Assembly (NCBI RefSeq): GCF_000520995.1
Contig: NZ_JACA01000045.1
Location: 1 to 64,000, forward strand
DNA from: Aquimarina macrocephali JAMB N27
GTDB lineage: Bacteria > Bacteroidota > Bacteroidia > Flavobacteriales > Flavobacteriaceae
Direction of reading: 5' to 3'
DNA length: 64,000 bases
Shown: in pieces, positions 51,147 to 60,509 of the stretch
Layout of the letters: each line of letters starts with the position of its first letter
How positions within the stretch are numbered: the first letter of the stretch is position 1
Position numbers and translations under genes: made by a program
Notes under the pieces: model-generated
What the model saw: the letters and a program-made list of their open reading frames with translations, nothing else
The model's database searches: none
What the model was told of the DNA's origin: nothing

Positions 51147-51773
51147 TTAAAAATCATACTTTTTTTCAATAGCATAGCGTAATAATTCTCCTTTGCCATG
51201 AAGGCCCAGTTTGCGTATGATATTTTTACGGTGAGTTTCTACAGTAGATACCGAATTAAAACGAATGGCAGCTATCTCTGATGAGGTTTTTCCTTGTCCG
51301 ATAAGTTTTAAGATTTCCCGTTCACTTTTTGATAAGAGCTGTTTTTTAGATGGTTGTTTGGCATCTTTAGAAAAGAGTGATGGGTCAATAGCGGCATCAA
51401 AATAGGTTTCTCCTTTTGCTATTTGTTGTATTGCTGTTAATACTTCTTCCAGAGGTGAATTTTTAAGTAAGTATCCAGAAGCTCCAGCTTCGATCATTTG
51501 CCGAACAGCATCTTCCTGGTCAAACATAGAGAAGGCAATAATTTTGGTGTAAGGAAATTCTTTTTTTATGATTCTGGTAGCAGCAATACCATCAATTTTA
51601 GGCATTCTGATATCAGTAAGTACAACTTTAGGTTGTTTTCTTCTTACAATATTGAGTAGCTCTTCTCCATCATTAGCCATACCAACTATACTAATTTCTT
51701 CTTCATACCGAAGAAGAAGTTCTACACCATCGATAAGAGATTGGTGGTCTTCTGCGATTGCTATAGTGATCAT
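51147..51773 (-). CDS. NarL/LuxR-family response regulator
   Basis: A 208-aa two-domain regulator. The receiver has Glu8-Asp9 (IAEDHQSL), phospho-acceptor Asp54 (VVLTDIRMPKIDG), Ser/Lys in IAFSM and LKNSPL, and the C-terminal LuxR HTH reads LSKSEREILKLIGQGKTSSE and NSVSTVETHRKNIIRKLGL. The start overlaps the stop of the histidine kinase gene by 4 bp, which pairs the two. It is a DNA-binding output for the adjacent TPR kinase; targets unknown. Confidence 0.93.
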   Translation of the reverse strand: MITIAIAEDHQSLIDGVELLLRYEEEISIVGMANDGEELLNIVRRKQPKVVLTDIRMPKIDGIAATRIIKKEFPYTKIIAFSMFDQEDAVRQMIEAGASGYLLKNSPLEEVLTAIQQIAKGETYFDAAIDPSLFSKDAKQPSKKQLLSKSEREILKLIGQGKTSSEIAAIRFNSVSTVETHRKNIIRKLGLHGKGELLRYAIEKKYDF

Positions 51774-53668
51774 ATGGGGATATTTATTATGATATTAGTT
51801 CCTTTTTCTATAGTAGAATCAATCTCGAAGGTTCCTTGGAGATGTTCTACTCGTTTTTCAATATTCCTTAATCCCATGCCTTCTTTTTGAGGGAGTACTT
51901 TGGCATCAAAACCTCTACCATTATCCTCTATGATGATGTTTAAAAGAGAATCATGATTGGTTAAAGAGATATGTATTTCTGAAGCTTCGGCATGTTTAAT
52001 AGCATTGGTAATGAGCTCCTGGATCATCCTAAAGATTGAAATTTCTAATGCATTGTCCAACCGCTCTTCTAACCCATAATCCTGTACTTCGATATGTAAA
52101 GCATCACCATTACCTACTTTTTTAGCGAGCTTTTTAACTGCAGGGAGTAATCCTTGATTGGCCATCACTCCACTATTTTTTTCATGAGCAATGGTTCGTA
52201 CTTTTTGGTAGGCTTCATCTAATAGCGCATTCGTCTTGGTATATAATTCTTCTACATGTTCAAGTTTAGGGTTGTCCTTATTATGTTGTAAATGCTGAAA
52301 ATGAAGTTTGACCGTTGCGAGTGTACTTCCCAGGTTATCATGCAGTTCATTGGCCAAACGTTGTCGTTCTTTCTCTTGTCCAGAGATCATAGCATCAATA
52401 GCAGTAAGCTCTTGCTCTTTAAGAAGCTTTTCTGTTTTTTGGATTTCGATCTCACGTTCTTGTTTTGCAATGCGTTGTTTGCGTTTGGTGTTTTTGTATA
52501 CAAGAAATACAAATATTGAACCCACAAGGATAAGAGAAAGCGACCCTATTAGTAGATTCCTGTTTTGTACTCTGCTAGCTTCGGTTTTAAGGTTAGTGTT
52601 TAATAGTTGAACTATTTCTTTTTCTTTTTCTGCTGTTCTAAGTTTAATTTCCATAGCAGAATTTTGTAAAGTATTTTTTTGGATACTAAGTTGCTGTTCG
52701 AGTATTGTCGAGCTATCTCGTTGCTTCAGTGCCAAGAAATAGTTACCAAGACCTTCATTGTTTAAAGAAGCATAGTTATAAATGTAAATTTTTGATCTAA
52801 GAGAATCAGAAATGTCAACAAATTTTTTTGCAATATCAATATGTTTTAAACCAGTTGAATATTTCTTTTGTTTTCGATAAATTTCTGATAAACGAATATG
52901 TGTTCTGAATTTTAAGTATTTTAAAAAAGGAACATCACTTGTTTCGATTAAAACTTTTTGATGTAGCTTGGTGGCTTCTAGTGTTTTTTTTTCTAATTCT
53001 AATTGAATAGCTTTTAAAGAATAAAACAGAGGACGAAATCTGTGATTTTTATTGAGCAGTTGTACTTGTTCCTCTAGTTCATTAGTGAGTAAAAAAGAAT
53101 CATCATCGTCATTAGGAATAGCTTGGTAATCAAAATAAATTTCATACTTAAAAGCCCAGCATTTTTCTATAGGTGTTTTTGCTAGTCTTTTATATTCAAG
53201 TAGATAGTTTTCGAATTGTTTGTTGGTTTGTGAGTACTCATAATGATATAATTCCAAGATGCTTAGCAAGCAAAACTTTATTAAATAAGGCCTTTTTGTT
53301 TCTTTGGCAAAGGTGTAAGCATTATAAAAAGATTCAATAACCGTAGTTCTGTCTTTATTGTGATATAATCTGTCATAGCCTATATTAAGATAGTTAATGC
53401 ATTTTTGAAAGGGATCTGATATTTGATCTCTATATGAAATCTTAGGTTTTATTTTTTCCTGTCCGTTATAGAAAAGAAGATTTGATAATATTATCAAATC
53501 TTCTTTAAGTATGCCAGAAGTTATATCATTAGCTTTGATTTTTGCTTTTTCATATTCTAAGTTTATTATTAAATCAAAATAAGTTTGTAAATGATTAATG
53601 TCTTTTGCAGAAGATCTAACAAAAGAAAGAAATAATAAGCAAATACATAAAAGCGGATATTTTTTCAT
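51770..53668 (-). CDS. TPR-containing sensor histidine kinase
   Basis: A 632-aa protein with a signal/TM start (LLCICLLFLSFVRSS), a periplasmic-like TPR region (about 40-340), a transmembrane helix near 375-395 (NLLIGSLSLILVGSIFVFLVY), a coiled coil, a HisKA_3 dimer segment with His443 in NELHDNLGSTLATVK, and a C-terminal HATPase (IQELITNAIKHAEASE, EDNGRGFD, GMGLRNIEKRV). This is the common NarX-like architecture in Bacteroidota. It follows the unknown gene directly and overlaps the response regulator by 4 bp. Confidence 0.92.
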   Translation of the reverse strand: MKKYPLLCICLLFLSFVRSSAKDINHLQTYFDLIINLEYEKAKIKANDITSGILKEDLIILSNLLFYNGQEKIKPKISYRDQISDPFQKCINYLNIGYDRLYHNKDRTTVIESFYNAYTFAKETKRPYLIKFCLLSILELYHYEYSQTNKQFENYLLEYKRLAKTPIEKCWAFKYEIYFDYQAIPNDDDDSFLLTNELEEQVQLLNKNHRFRPLFYSLKAIQLELEKKTLEATKLHQKVLIETSDVPFLKYLKFRTHIRLSEIYRKQKKYSTGLKHIDIAKKFVDISDSLRSKIYIYNYASLNNEGLGNYFLALKQRDSSTILEQQLSIQKNTLQNSAMEIKLRTAEKEKEIVQLLNTNLKTEASRVQNRNLLIGSLSLILVGSIFVFLVYKNTKRKQRIAKQEREIEIQKTEKLLKEQELTAIDAMISGQEKERQRLANELHDNLGSTLATVKLHFQHLQHNKDNPKLEHVEELYTKTNALLDEAYQKVRTIAHEKNSGVMANQGLLPAVKKLAKKVGNGDALHIEVQDYGLEERLDNALEISIFRMIQELITNAIKHAEASEIHISLTNHDSLLNIIIEDNGRGFDAKVLPQKEGMGLRNIEKRVEHLQGTFEIDSTIEKGTNIIINIPI

Positions 53669-54277
53669 TTAGAATATTATTTTGGCAAACCCACGTGGGC
53701 ATATTTTTCCGGTGCCCTTATCAATTATTTTTGCAGACCCAGTTAATTGGGTTTTTTCTGGACGCCCTTGTCTATAGGTTTGAAAATTATTTCCAAATTC
53801 GTATTCAGACCTTAGACCGTCTCTATAATAAAATTCACTGTCAAAAATTCCTCCTTCAATTGCAGAAGAACCAATTTTCTCAAACTTTCTTCGTACAGAT
53901 AGATAGTGATCATTTTGAAGATCGGTTAAATTACAATTAATAAGTTGTTCAGGATCGGTTTTCGGGGGAAAAGTCACCTCAGGATGTAATGCTTGTAGAG
54001 TTAAATCAAAAGCCATACAGTTAATGATAGGGCCAGTAATATCATCTTTTTCAGGTTCAAGTTGTTCTTCTATTAGTCCTAAGAAATCAACATGTTTAAG
54101 GCCTATGTTAAGTGGTCCTTTATAATTAATTAACTTAAATCTAACACTTTCTACAGTCGTTTTAGAAACCGTGAAACATGCGTAAACCCCAAAAAAAGTA
54201 CCATACATCTGGCTGCTATAGACGAGTTGATACCGTTCATCTTTTTCCTTAAAAAATACATTTGTAGAATAATTCAT
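53669..54277 (-). CDS. Unknown protein, first gene of the kinase/regulator operon
   Basis: The frame opens at 54340, but ATG at 54277 (MNYSTNVFFKEKDERYQ) gives a cleaner 202-aa protein without signal peptide. The stop abuts the kinase start with no gap, which suggests co-transcription. I recognise no domain. It is mixed alpha/beta with a Cys-rich scatter (FGVYACFTVSKTT, IINCMAFDLTL, LINCNLTDL) and a C-terminal GTGKICPRGFAKI segment. It diverges across 120 bp from a metacaspase-like gene, so it may be a partner or regulator of it, but that is inference. Confidence 0.6.
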   Translation of the reverse strand: MNYSTNVFFKEKDERYQLVYSSQMYGTFFGVYACFTVSKTTVESVRFKLINYKGPLNIGLKHVDFLGLIEEQLEPEKDDITGPIINCMAFDLTLQALHPEVTFPPKTDPEQLINCNLTDLQNDHYLSVRRKFEKIGSSAIEGGIFDSEFYYRDGLRSEYEFGNNFQTYRQGRPEKTQLTGSAKIIDKGTGKICPRGFAKIIF

Positions 54278-54397
54278 TTTTTTGTTTTTATAATTTATAT
54301 GGCAAATTAGCAAAACAATTGGTTTATAAGATATACCCAATACAAGGTATATCTATTCTTAAATCAAACTTTTAGATTTACAAAAAACTAAATAATT

Positions 54398-55159
54398 ATG
54401 AAAAAATCAATTTTAATTGGGATAAATAAATATCCAGTAAACTATACACTAGAAGGATGTCAAAATGATGTTACATTATGGGAAGATGTTTTGAGAATCA
54501 AATTTGGATTTATAACAAAGAAAAAATACGACCTGCTAAAACAAGAAGTGTTGGACCAGCTTCAATTATTAGTCTCTTCTTTGGAAAAAGGAGATATAGG
54601 CGTTTTCTTTTTCTCTGGACACGGAGTTCGAAGACATGATGATAGTGATAAATATAACGAAGGTATTGTAGCAACTGATAAGGTTATTTGGGACTATGAA
54701 ATTGACAAATTTAAAAAAAGAGTAAAAAAAGATAGAAAATTGATTTTGATTTTTGATACATGCCACTCTGAAGGTGTTTTTGAACCGCATAAATTTTTAG
54801 ATTTTGAGCGAATTGGTTTAAATTATATGGTAAAATCTATTCCTGTAGAAGATATGGAATTCCCTTCAGTAGAATCTAATGAAGATGAAGGATTGGTTAT
54901 GAGAGAAGTGAATGGCGATAGCGTTATTACATTGGCTGCTTGTGGAAAATATAAACAAGCATATGAGAAGCAGTTTGGTGAAATGTACAATGGCGTATTC
55001 TCCCATTATGCAACTCAAATACTTCTAAGAGGAAACGAAAATATAAATTTTGGCAATTTTTTAGATCTAGTAAATACAGAAATTAAAGACAAAGAAAATG
55101 TCGAACAAGTATCGGTAATTTCAGATTATGATTTAAAAATGGAACATAAGATGTTCTAA
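54398..55159 (+). CDS. Metacaspase-like protein (caspase family C14)
   Basis: A 253-aa caspase-fold protein. It starts MKKSILIGINKYP, followed by TLEGCQNDVTLWEDVL, the His of the dyad in FFFSGHGVR (His75) and the Cys in LILIFDTCHSEG (Cys122), with a p20-like arrangement. The C-terminus (about 195-253) is shorter than in full metacaspases. It is cytoplasmic and stands divergent from the unknown gene leading the kinase operon. Bacterial caspase-like proteases serve in signalling or suicide responses; which applies here is not shown by the sequence. Confidence 0.85.
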   Translation: MKKSILIGINKYPVNYTLEGCQNDVTLWEDVLRIKFGFITKKKYDLLKQEVLDQLQLLVSSLEKGDIGVFFFSGHGVRRHDDSDKYNEGIVATDKVIWDYEIDKFKKRVKKDRKLILIFDTCHSEGVFEPHKFLDFERIGLNYMVKSIPVEDMEFPSVESNEDEGLVMREVNGDSVITLAACGKYKQAYEKQFGEMYNGVFSHYATQILLRGNENINFGNFLDLVNTEIKDKENVEQVSVISDYDLKMEHKMF

Positions 55160-55168
55160 GAGTGTGTT

Positions 55169-55360
55169 TTACTCGGGTTGTAAATACGTTTTTAAGGCAA
55201 AAAGCAACAAAATAAAGATAATAAAACCAATGAGAATAAAAAGGCTACCCTTGTAATATTTGCGATGTAGTTTGATATCTTTTCGATAGCTAAATATCAT
55301 TAAGATGATAAATGCTACGACAAAAAATCCTGCAAATATTAACTGGCCCTGACTAAACAT
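55169..55360 (-). CDS. 63-aa two-pass membrane protein
   Basis: A short protein with two hydrophobic segments (LIFAGFFVVAFIILMIFSY at 8-26 and SLFILIGFIIFILLLFAL at 39-56) separated by a basic loop (RKDIKLHRKYYKG). The N-terminus MFSQGQLIF and the overall pattern look like a conserved flavobacterial membrane protein I have seen annotated only as hypothetical. The gene lies convergent to the metacaspase gene, stop to stop 9 bp apart. Confidence 0.65.
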   Translation of the reverse strand: MFSQGQLIFAGFFVVAFIILMIFSYRKDIKLHRKYYKGSLFILIGFIIFILLLFALKTYLQPE

Positions 55361-55404
55361 AAATTGTTATTTTTACGGCAAAGATAATCTATAAAAATAT
55401 ACTG

Positions 55405-55791
55405 ATGAAAGATAAAATTGCTGCAGTACAAGAATTTCACACTTCATTTAAACTTGGATATAAAAACGAACCCATAGCCGATCTGGGAGCCGCTAAAAAC
55501 ACACTTCGGTTTAACCTGATGAAAGAGGAGAATGAAGAATATTTAGAGGCTGCTCAAGACAATGATTTGATAGAAGTAGCTGATGCATTAGGAGATATGC
55601 TATATATCTTATGTGGGACTATTATCGAGCATGGTATGCAGCACAAGATAGAGGAAGTGTTTAACGAGATTCAGCGTAGTAATATGAGTAAGCTAGGCGA
55701 AGATGGGCAACCTATTTATAGAGAAGATGGCAAAGTGCTTAAAGGACCTAATTATTTTAAACCTAATATCAAAGAAATCTTAGATCGATAA
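55405..55791 (+). CDS. MazG-like nucleotide pyrophosphohydrolase
   Basis: A 128-aa protein of the all-alpha NTP-pyrophosphohydrolase (PRA-PH/MazG) superfamily. The metal motif is visible: MKEENEEYLEAAQ followed by EVADALGDMLYILCG. The C-terminal tail (LGEDGQPIYREDGKVLKGPNY) has been seen in related phosphoribosyl-ATP pyrophosphohydrolase-like proteins of Bacteroidota. It probably hydrolyses non-canonical NTPs or a related nucleotide. A strong terminator follows. Confidence 0.82.
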   Translation: MKDKIAAVQEFHTSFKLGYKNEPIADLGAAKNTLRFNLMKEENEEYLEAAQDNDLIEVADALGDMLYILCGTIIEHGMQHKIEEVFNEIQRSNMSKLGEDGQPIYREDGKVLKGPNYFKPNIKEILDR

Positions 55792-55796
55792 AACAA

Positions 55797-55828
55797 AAAA
55801 CTCCGGAAGAACATTCCGGAGTTTTTTT
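55797..55828. terminator. Bidirectional terminator
   Basis: AAAACTCCGGAA (55797-55808) and TTCCGGAGTTTT (55814-55825) form a 12-bp GC-rich stem with a 5-nt loop and a T run, between the MazG-like gene and the convergent ilvE. Confidence 0.85.
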
Positions 55829-55860
55829 ATTGTATGAGAATTATATTTTCTAGCATCTAG

Positions 55861-56928
55861 CTATACTTTATATCTCCAGCCAAAAGTATCTTCGGCTTTG
55901 TTATATTGAATATCCATTAGTGCTTTTTTGAAATGAGAAGCATAAGAATTTTCTTGCTTTTCGATTTCATAATGCTCTCCTTTATATCCAAAAGCTTTTA
56001 CCGGGCTTACCACAGCAGCAGTTCCTGCACCAAAAACTTCTTTTAGACTTCCGTTTTTTGCAGCTTCTACAATTTCGCTAACCGTAACAGGTCGTACATC
56101 TACTTTAATACCTTCTTTTTCGGCAATAGTAATTAAACTTTTACGAGTGACCCCATCAAGAATTCTATCACTCACAGGAGCGGTAAGTAAGGTGTCATTA
56201 ACTCTAAAGAATACATTCATCGTTCCTGCCTCTTCCATAAATTCATGAGCATTAGCATCGGTCCAGATTATTTGTTGGTATCCTTGTTCTTGTGCAAGTT
56301 TTGTTGGGTAAAATTGCCCAGCATAGTTTCCGGCGGCTTTTGCGTATCCAAAACCTCCGTTAGCAGAACGACTAAATTTTTCTGCAACCAATACACTCAC
56401 ATCACCACTGTAATAGGATTGTGCAGGTGAGCATATGATCATAAATTTATATTCATCTGCTTCAGAAGCAGAAACACTTGCCTGAGTTGCGATAACAAAA
56501 GGACGTATGTATAATGAGTTTCCGTAACCAGGTTTGATCCATTCATCATCTAATTTTAATAAGGCATTTAAACCTTCAAAAAAGTAATCTTCAGGAAATT
56601 CTGGTATAGCCAAACGTTCGGCAGATATGTTGATACGTTTAAAATTTTCATCAGGTCTGAATAAAAAAGTATCTCCATTATCATCTTTATACGCTTTCAT
56701 TCCTTCAAAAACTGCTTGGCCATAATGAAAAACACGAGCAGAAGGCTCCATGGTGAGTGGTCCGTAAGGAACAATTTCTGGTGTTTGCCATTCTCCATTC
56801 ACATAATCACAGACAAACATATGATCTGTAAAAATTTTCCCGAAATTAAGGTTTTCAAAATCTACTTGTCCGATTTTAGACTCACTTACTTCACTAATTT
56901 TCAAGGCTTGAGAAATTGTGTTTTTCAT
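55861..56928 (-). CDS. ilvE: Branched-chain amino acid aminotransferase
   Basis: A 355-aa fold-type IV PLP enzyme. The catalytic Lys is Lys197 in FGYAKAAGNYAGQFYP; other signatures are HYGQAVFEGMKAY, IRPFVIATQASV, EEAGTMNVFFRV, DRILDGVTRKSL and EVFGAGTAAVVSPV. It catalyses the last step of Val, Leu and Ile synthesis and the first of their breakdown. Isobutyryl-CoA produced from valine breakdown is a substrate for the IcmF encoded earlier in this window. The 322-bp gap upstream (56929-57250) shows no gene. Confidence 0.95.
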   Translation of the reverse strand: MKNTISQALKISEVSESKIGQVDFENLNFGKIFTDHMFVCDYVNGEWQTPEIVPYGPLTMEPSARVFHYGQAVFEGMKAYKDDNGDTFLFRPDENFKRINISAERLAIPEFPEDYFFEGLNALLKLDDEWIKPGYGNSLYIRPFVIATQASVSASEADEYKFMIICSPAQSYYSGDVSVLVAEKFSRSANGGFGYAKAAGNYAGQFYPTKLAQEQGYQQIIWTDANAHEFMEEAGTMNVFFRVNDTLLTAPVSDRILDGVTRKSLITIAEKEGIKVDVRPVTVSEIVEAAKNGSLKEVFGAGTAAVVSPVKAFGYKGEHYEIEKQENSYASHFKKALMDIQYNKAEDTFGWRYKV

Positions 56929-57250
56929 TTGTTTCAGTCGTTTTAATTATTTTACATTACATTAATTAAAAGATTAAGAATGAGTGAGGTCACTACATCC
57001 TATGGTAAGAGATTTAAATAGTTACTTTGAAGAAAAGAGTATCTAAATTTCTTAATGCTCGTTTCGCTTGGTTTATCTTTTAAAAGTTAATGACAGTAGT
57101 AGGCTTTTCTATAGCTTGTTATCATATTCTTAGTCTCAAAACCAAAGAAATACTAACATTCTTCTAATTCACTACAAAAATACCCTTTTCTTGTAAAATA
57201 AGAATTTTAAAAATGTTTAATTTTGCAAAACATATAGATAATAAAGGATT

Positions 57251-57757
57251 ATGAAAAAAAATGTATTGTTTTTTGTAGGATTGTTAGTACTAGTAGGTTG
57301 TAATTCATCGATTAAAACAGAAAACTTCTTTTCTGTTAAAGATATTTCAAGTGAAAATTATAAAAGTTTTGGCGATAAAATATCTTCAGATCATATTTAC
57401 AATAGAGATGCAATAGCAGAAGAATATAAAAATTTAAAAGAAGGAGATACTGTAGCAGTTGCTTTTTCGAGTACTGTAAATGCTGTTTGTAAAGCTAAAG
57501 GTTGTTGGATGAAAGTAGCTTTGGATGAAGGTAAAGAAACAATGGTGAAGTTTAAAGACTATGGTTTTTTTGTGCCAAAGGATATAGAAAATGATACTAT
57601 CATTGTTCAGGGAAAAGCATTTGTGAGCGAGATGTCTGTAGAGGAGCAACGTCATTTTGCCAGTGATGCAGGAAAAACTGAAGAAGAAATTGCTAGTATT
57701 ACAACTCCTAAGACAACGTATTCTTTTGTAGCAGAAGGTGTTTTGATAAAAGAATAA
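57251..57757 (+). CDS. DUF4920 domain lipoprotein
   Basis: A 168-aa lipoprotein (VLFFVGLLVLVGCNSS, Cys17). The mature domain matches DUF4920: KEGDTVAVAFSSTVNAVCKAKGCWMKVAL, VKFKDYGFFVPKDIE and IVQGKAFVSEMSVEE. The conserved cysteine pair (VCKAKGCW) could bind a metal or form a disulphide. Function unknown; periplasmic. A TAATTTTG promoter-like box lies about 25 bp upstream of the ATG. The stop overlaps the mnmD start by one base. Confidence 0.85.
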   Translation: MKKNVLFFVGLLVLVGCNSSIKTENFFSVKDISSENYKSFGDKISSDHIYNRDAIAEEYKNLKEGDTVAVAFSSTVNAVCKAKGCWMKVALDEGKETMVKFKDYGFFVPKDIENDTIIVQGKAFVSEMSVEEQRHFASDAGKTEEEIASITTPKTTYSFVAEGVLIKE

Positions 57758-58449
57758 TGCAAGAAGAAATAGAGCGTAAAATTATTACCACTGCAGATGG
57801 TTCAAAAACCATTCACTTGCCAGAATTGAATGAACATTACCATTCTAAACATGGAGCAATTAATGAGGCTAAACATGTATTTATTAAAAGTGGATTCGAT
57901 TATATTCTAAGCAAAAACAAGCTTAGTGCGTTGGATATTATGGAGATAGGTTTTGGGACCGGTCTAAATGCTTTTATAACATTTCTTGAAGCCGAAAAAA
58001 TTAATTTACCAATTCACTATGTTGGAGTAGAAGCATATCCCGTTGCTTTATCAGAGGCCAAACTCATGAATTATCCAGAGGTACTTGCTGTAAAAGAAAA
58101 ACAACAGGTTTTTGATACAATGCACCAATCTTTGTGGGAGTTACCAGTAGAAATCACTTCGAATTTTAAACTCTTTAAGCGTAAACAGTTTTTTGCCGAT
58201 ATACAGGATAAAAGCCGTTTTGATTTGATCTATTTTGATGCTTTTGGAGCAAGAGTACAGCCCGAACTTTGGACAATAGAAATTTTTAGGAAGATGTATG
58301 AGGCACTTCGGTTCAAAGGAGTTTTGGTTACTTATGCGGCCAAAGGAAGCGTAAGGCGTGCTATGCAAGAGGTAGGTTTTGTAGTAGAAAGACTTCCCGG
58401 CCCACCGGGAAAACGAGAAATGCTTAGAGCCACAAAAGTAGAATCATAA
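57757..58449 (+). CDS. mnmD: tRNA (5-methylaminomethyl-2-thiouridine) methyltransferase, MnmD type
   Basis: A 230-aa protein with a class I methyltransferase fold, motif I in IMEIGFGTGLNAFITF. It contains FDLIYFDAFGARVQPELW and LVTYAAKGSVRRAMQEVGF with the conserved C-terminal RLPGPPGKREMLRA. These are the marks of the MnmD domain that modifies the wobble uridine of tRNA; in many bacteria it is fused to MnmC oxidase, but here it stands alone as in other Bacteroidota. The start overlaps the DUF4920 stop by one base (TAATG). Confidence 0.92.
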   Translation: MQEEIERKIITTADGSKTIHLPELNEHYHSKHGAINEAKHVFIKSGFDYILSKNKLSALDIMEIGFGTGLNAFITFLEAEKINLPIHYVGVEAYPVALSEAKLMNYPEVLAVKEKQQVFDTMHQSLWELPVEITSNFKLFKRKQFFADIQDKSRFDLIYFDAFGARVQPELWTIEIFRKMYEALRFKGVLVTYAAKGSVRRAMQEVGFVVERLPGPPGKREMLRATKVES

Positions 58450-58699
58450 ATACACTATTTGTTAGGAAGTTAGAAGAATACTAAACGTATGTTAAAGCTA
58501 TAATAAAGAGATAGGTTTTATTATAAGGTGGTAGTATTTTGCAATAGATTATAGTGAAATGAAACAAACATTAAGAAGTTTTAAAAATATTTTCACAAAA
58601 GCAAATGTTTAAAAATTTTTAATGAGAGAACGTAGTGACTATACACGTTTTTGGTTTTTTAATTAATTTATAATCATATAATTACTAAAATTTAAACAT

Positions 58700-59617
58700 G
58701 TGAAAGTTTTAATTACTGGTGCAACAGGTTTGGTAGGTCAGGAAATAGTTAACCTGTGCCATCAATCTGGAATTGAAGTAAACTACCTCACCACAAGTAA
58801 AGATAAACTTAGTTCTAAAGCGAACTATACAGGCTACTTTTGGGATCCCAAAAGAGGCGAAATCGATACCGATTGTTTTAATGATGTCGAAGTGATTGTT
58901 AATCTTGTTGGCGCTACGGTTGCAAAACGATGGACATCTTCCTACAGAAAAGAAATACTAGAAAGCAGAACACGTACTGCTTCTCTTATTTTAGAATCAT
59001 TAAGAAATATCAAACATTCGGTTCGTCATATTGTTTCAGCAAGTGCTATTGGTATATATCCGGATTCTTTTCAGAATTATTATATGGAAGATGCTCCCGA
59101 GCGTGATACCGGATTTTTAGGAGAAGTAGTCACTCAATGGGAGAATGCTGTCTTACAGTTCAAAACATTAGATATCGAAGTCAGTTTACTTCGTATTGGA
59201 TTAGTTTTATCCGAGAAAGGAGGAGCTTTTCCTAAAATGGTAAAACCTATTCGATTTGGTATGGGAGCTTTTTTCGGAAACGGGAAACAATGGCAAAGCT
59301 GGATACATGTTCAAGATCTGGCTCGCATATTTATGTTTGTAATAGAAGAAGAGTTAACAGGAGTTTTTAATGCAGTAGCACCTAATCCTGTTTCTAATAA
59401 AAAGCTAATGAATACAATAGCAGAGAAATTAAATAAAAAAATAGTTTTGCCTAATGTGCCAAGACTAACGATGAAGTTGTTTCTAGGAGAAATGCATAGC
59501 CTTTTATTTTCTAGCCAGCGTGTTTGTAGTAGTAGGATTTCTACCACAGGGTTTAATTTTAATTTTGACAATATTGCTTCGGCAGTAGATGTGCTTATTG
59601 ATGAGGAATCTAGATAA
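58700..59617 (+). CDS. TIGR01777 family NAD-dependent epimerase
   Basis: A 305-aa SDR-fold protein started at GTG (58700). It begins VKVLITGATGLVGQEIV and contains YFWDPKRGEID, VVIVNLVGA and RRWT-like AKRWTSSYRKEILESR, then VSASAIGIYPDS and RIGLVLSEKGGAFPKM. It ends with the DUF1731-like C-terminal domain. Its physiological substrate is unknown; family members include SulA/YfcH. The 250-bp gap before it shows only AT-rich sequence. Confidence 0.88.
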   Translation: MKVLITGATGLVGQEIVNLCHQSGIEVNYLTTSKDKLSSKANYTGYFWDPKRGEIDTDCFNDVEVIVNLVGATVAKRWTSSYRKEILESRTRTASLILESLRNIKHSVRHIVSASAIGIYPDSFQNYYMEDAPERDTGFLGEVVTQWENAVLQFKTLDIEVSLLRIGLVLSEKGGAFPKMVKPIRFGMGAFFGNGKQWQSWIHVQDLARIFMFVIEEELTGVFNAVAPNPVSNKKLMNTIAEKLNKKIVLPNVPRLTMKLFLGEMHSLLFSSQRVCSSRISTTGFNFNFDNIASAVDVLIDEESR

Positions 59618-59618
59618 A

Positions 59619-59647
59619 AAAACCGATACTTTCATAAGTACCGGTTT
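59619..59647. terminator. Terminator after the epimerase gene
   Basis: AAACCGATACTT and AAGTACCGGTTT form a stem with a TCAT loop, one mismatch, between the epimerase (stop 59617) and the convergent YceI gene (stop 59677). Confidence 0.75.
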
Positions 59648-59676
59648 GTAATTACTTCAAAAGATAAAAAGCTATT

Positions 59677-60348
59677 CTAAGACTTATTTGCTTTTATACT
59701 TATCTTTATTTCAATTTCATCATTAATAAATTTATCTCCCAGATCTCCAAAAACTGATTTAGAAGCATAATTTACACTCCAATCGGTACGGTTAATGGTA
59801 AAAATTTCAGTGTTTAATGTCATTACATCACCTTCAACAGAGGTTGTGGCAGGAAATGAAATGTTTTTCTTGATATCTTTTAAGGTTAGGTTACCTTCGA
59901 TATAAGTTTTTCCTTCTTTTTCACTAATTCCAGTAACTTCAAAAACTCCTTTCGGGAATTTAGCAACATTAAAAAAGTGATCTTCTGTTCCTTCTTTCTC
60001 TCCTTTAAGATGCCCTTCTAAGTCAGTTTTATCATCACCTTCAAGATCGGTGACATTAATAGAAGTCATATCGATAATAAAAGAGCCACTCATAACGGTT
60101 CCCTCTTTAGCCTCAAAAGTACCACTAGCCAAACTTAATGTCCCTGAGTGTTTTCCTGTTAGTTTTGATCCAGTCCAGTTTATGGAGCTTGATGCTACAT
60201 CAACATTGTACATGATAGCTTCTACAGGAGCTTCTTTTACTTCTTCTGCAGAACTTGCTTCGGTTTCGTTCTGTTTTTCTCCTTTACAGGAATAGGCGGT
60301 TATTAAAAGCGCAGTAATAATTAATGTGCTGGCAAATCTAATTTTCAT
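59677..60348 (-). CDS. YceI family lipoprotein
   Basis: A 223-aa protein with a lipoprotein signal (ASTLIITALLITAYSCKGE, Cys21) and a spacer of Glu-rich sequence. The YceI domain is clear: VASSSINWTGSKLTGKHSGTL, SFIIDMTSINVTDL, HFFNVAKFPKGVFEV, EGNLTLKDIKKNISFP and ending FTINRTDWSVNYAS. It forms a lipocalin-like barrel that binds isoprenoid-type lipids, outside the cytoplasmic membrane. A monocistronic gene. Confidence 0.92.
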   Translation of the reverse strand: MKIRFASTLIITALLITAYSCKGEKQNETEASSAEEVKEAPVEAIMYNVDVASSSINWTGSKLTGKHSGTLSLASGTFEAKEGTVMSGSFIIDMTSINVTDLEGDDKTDLEGHLKGEKEGTEDHFFNVAKFPKGVFEVTGISEKEGKTYIEGNLTLKDIKKNISFPATTSVEGDVMTLNTEIFTINRTDWSVNYASKSVFGDLGDKFINDEIEIKISIKANKS

Positions 60349-60509
60349 AAGTATTAGTTTTTAGTTAAAAATGATGTCAAAATTATTTTTTTATAGAAAG
60401 ATAACTCTTAAATATATACTAAAAAATTCCTGTGACATTATGACATTAATTCAAAAATGGCAGTACTTTTGCTAGTTCAAAATGAAAACGTATAAAAGGT
60501 ACGAGTTAC

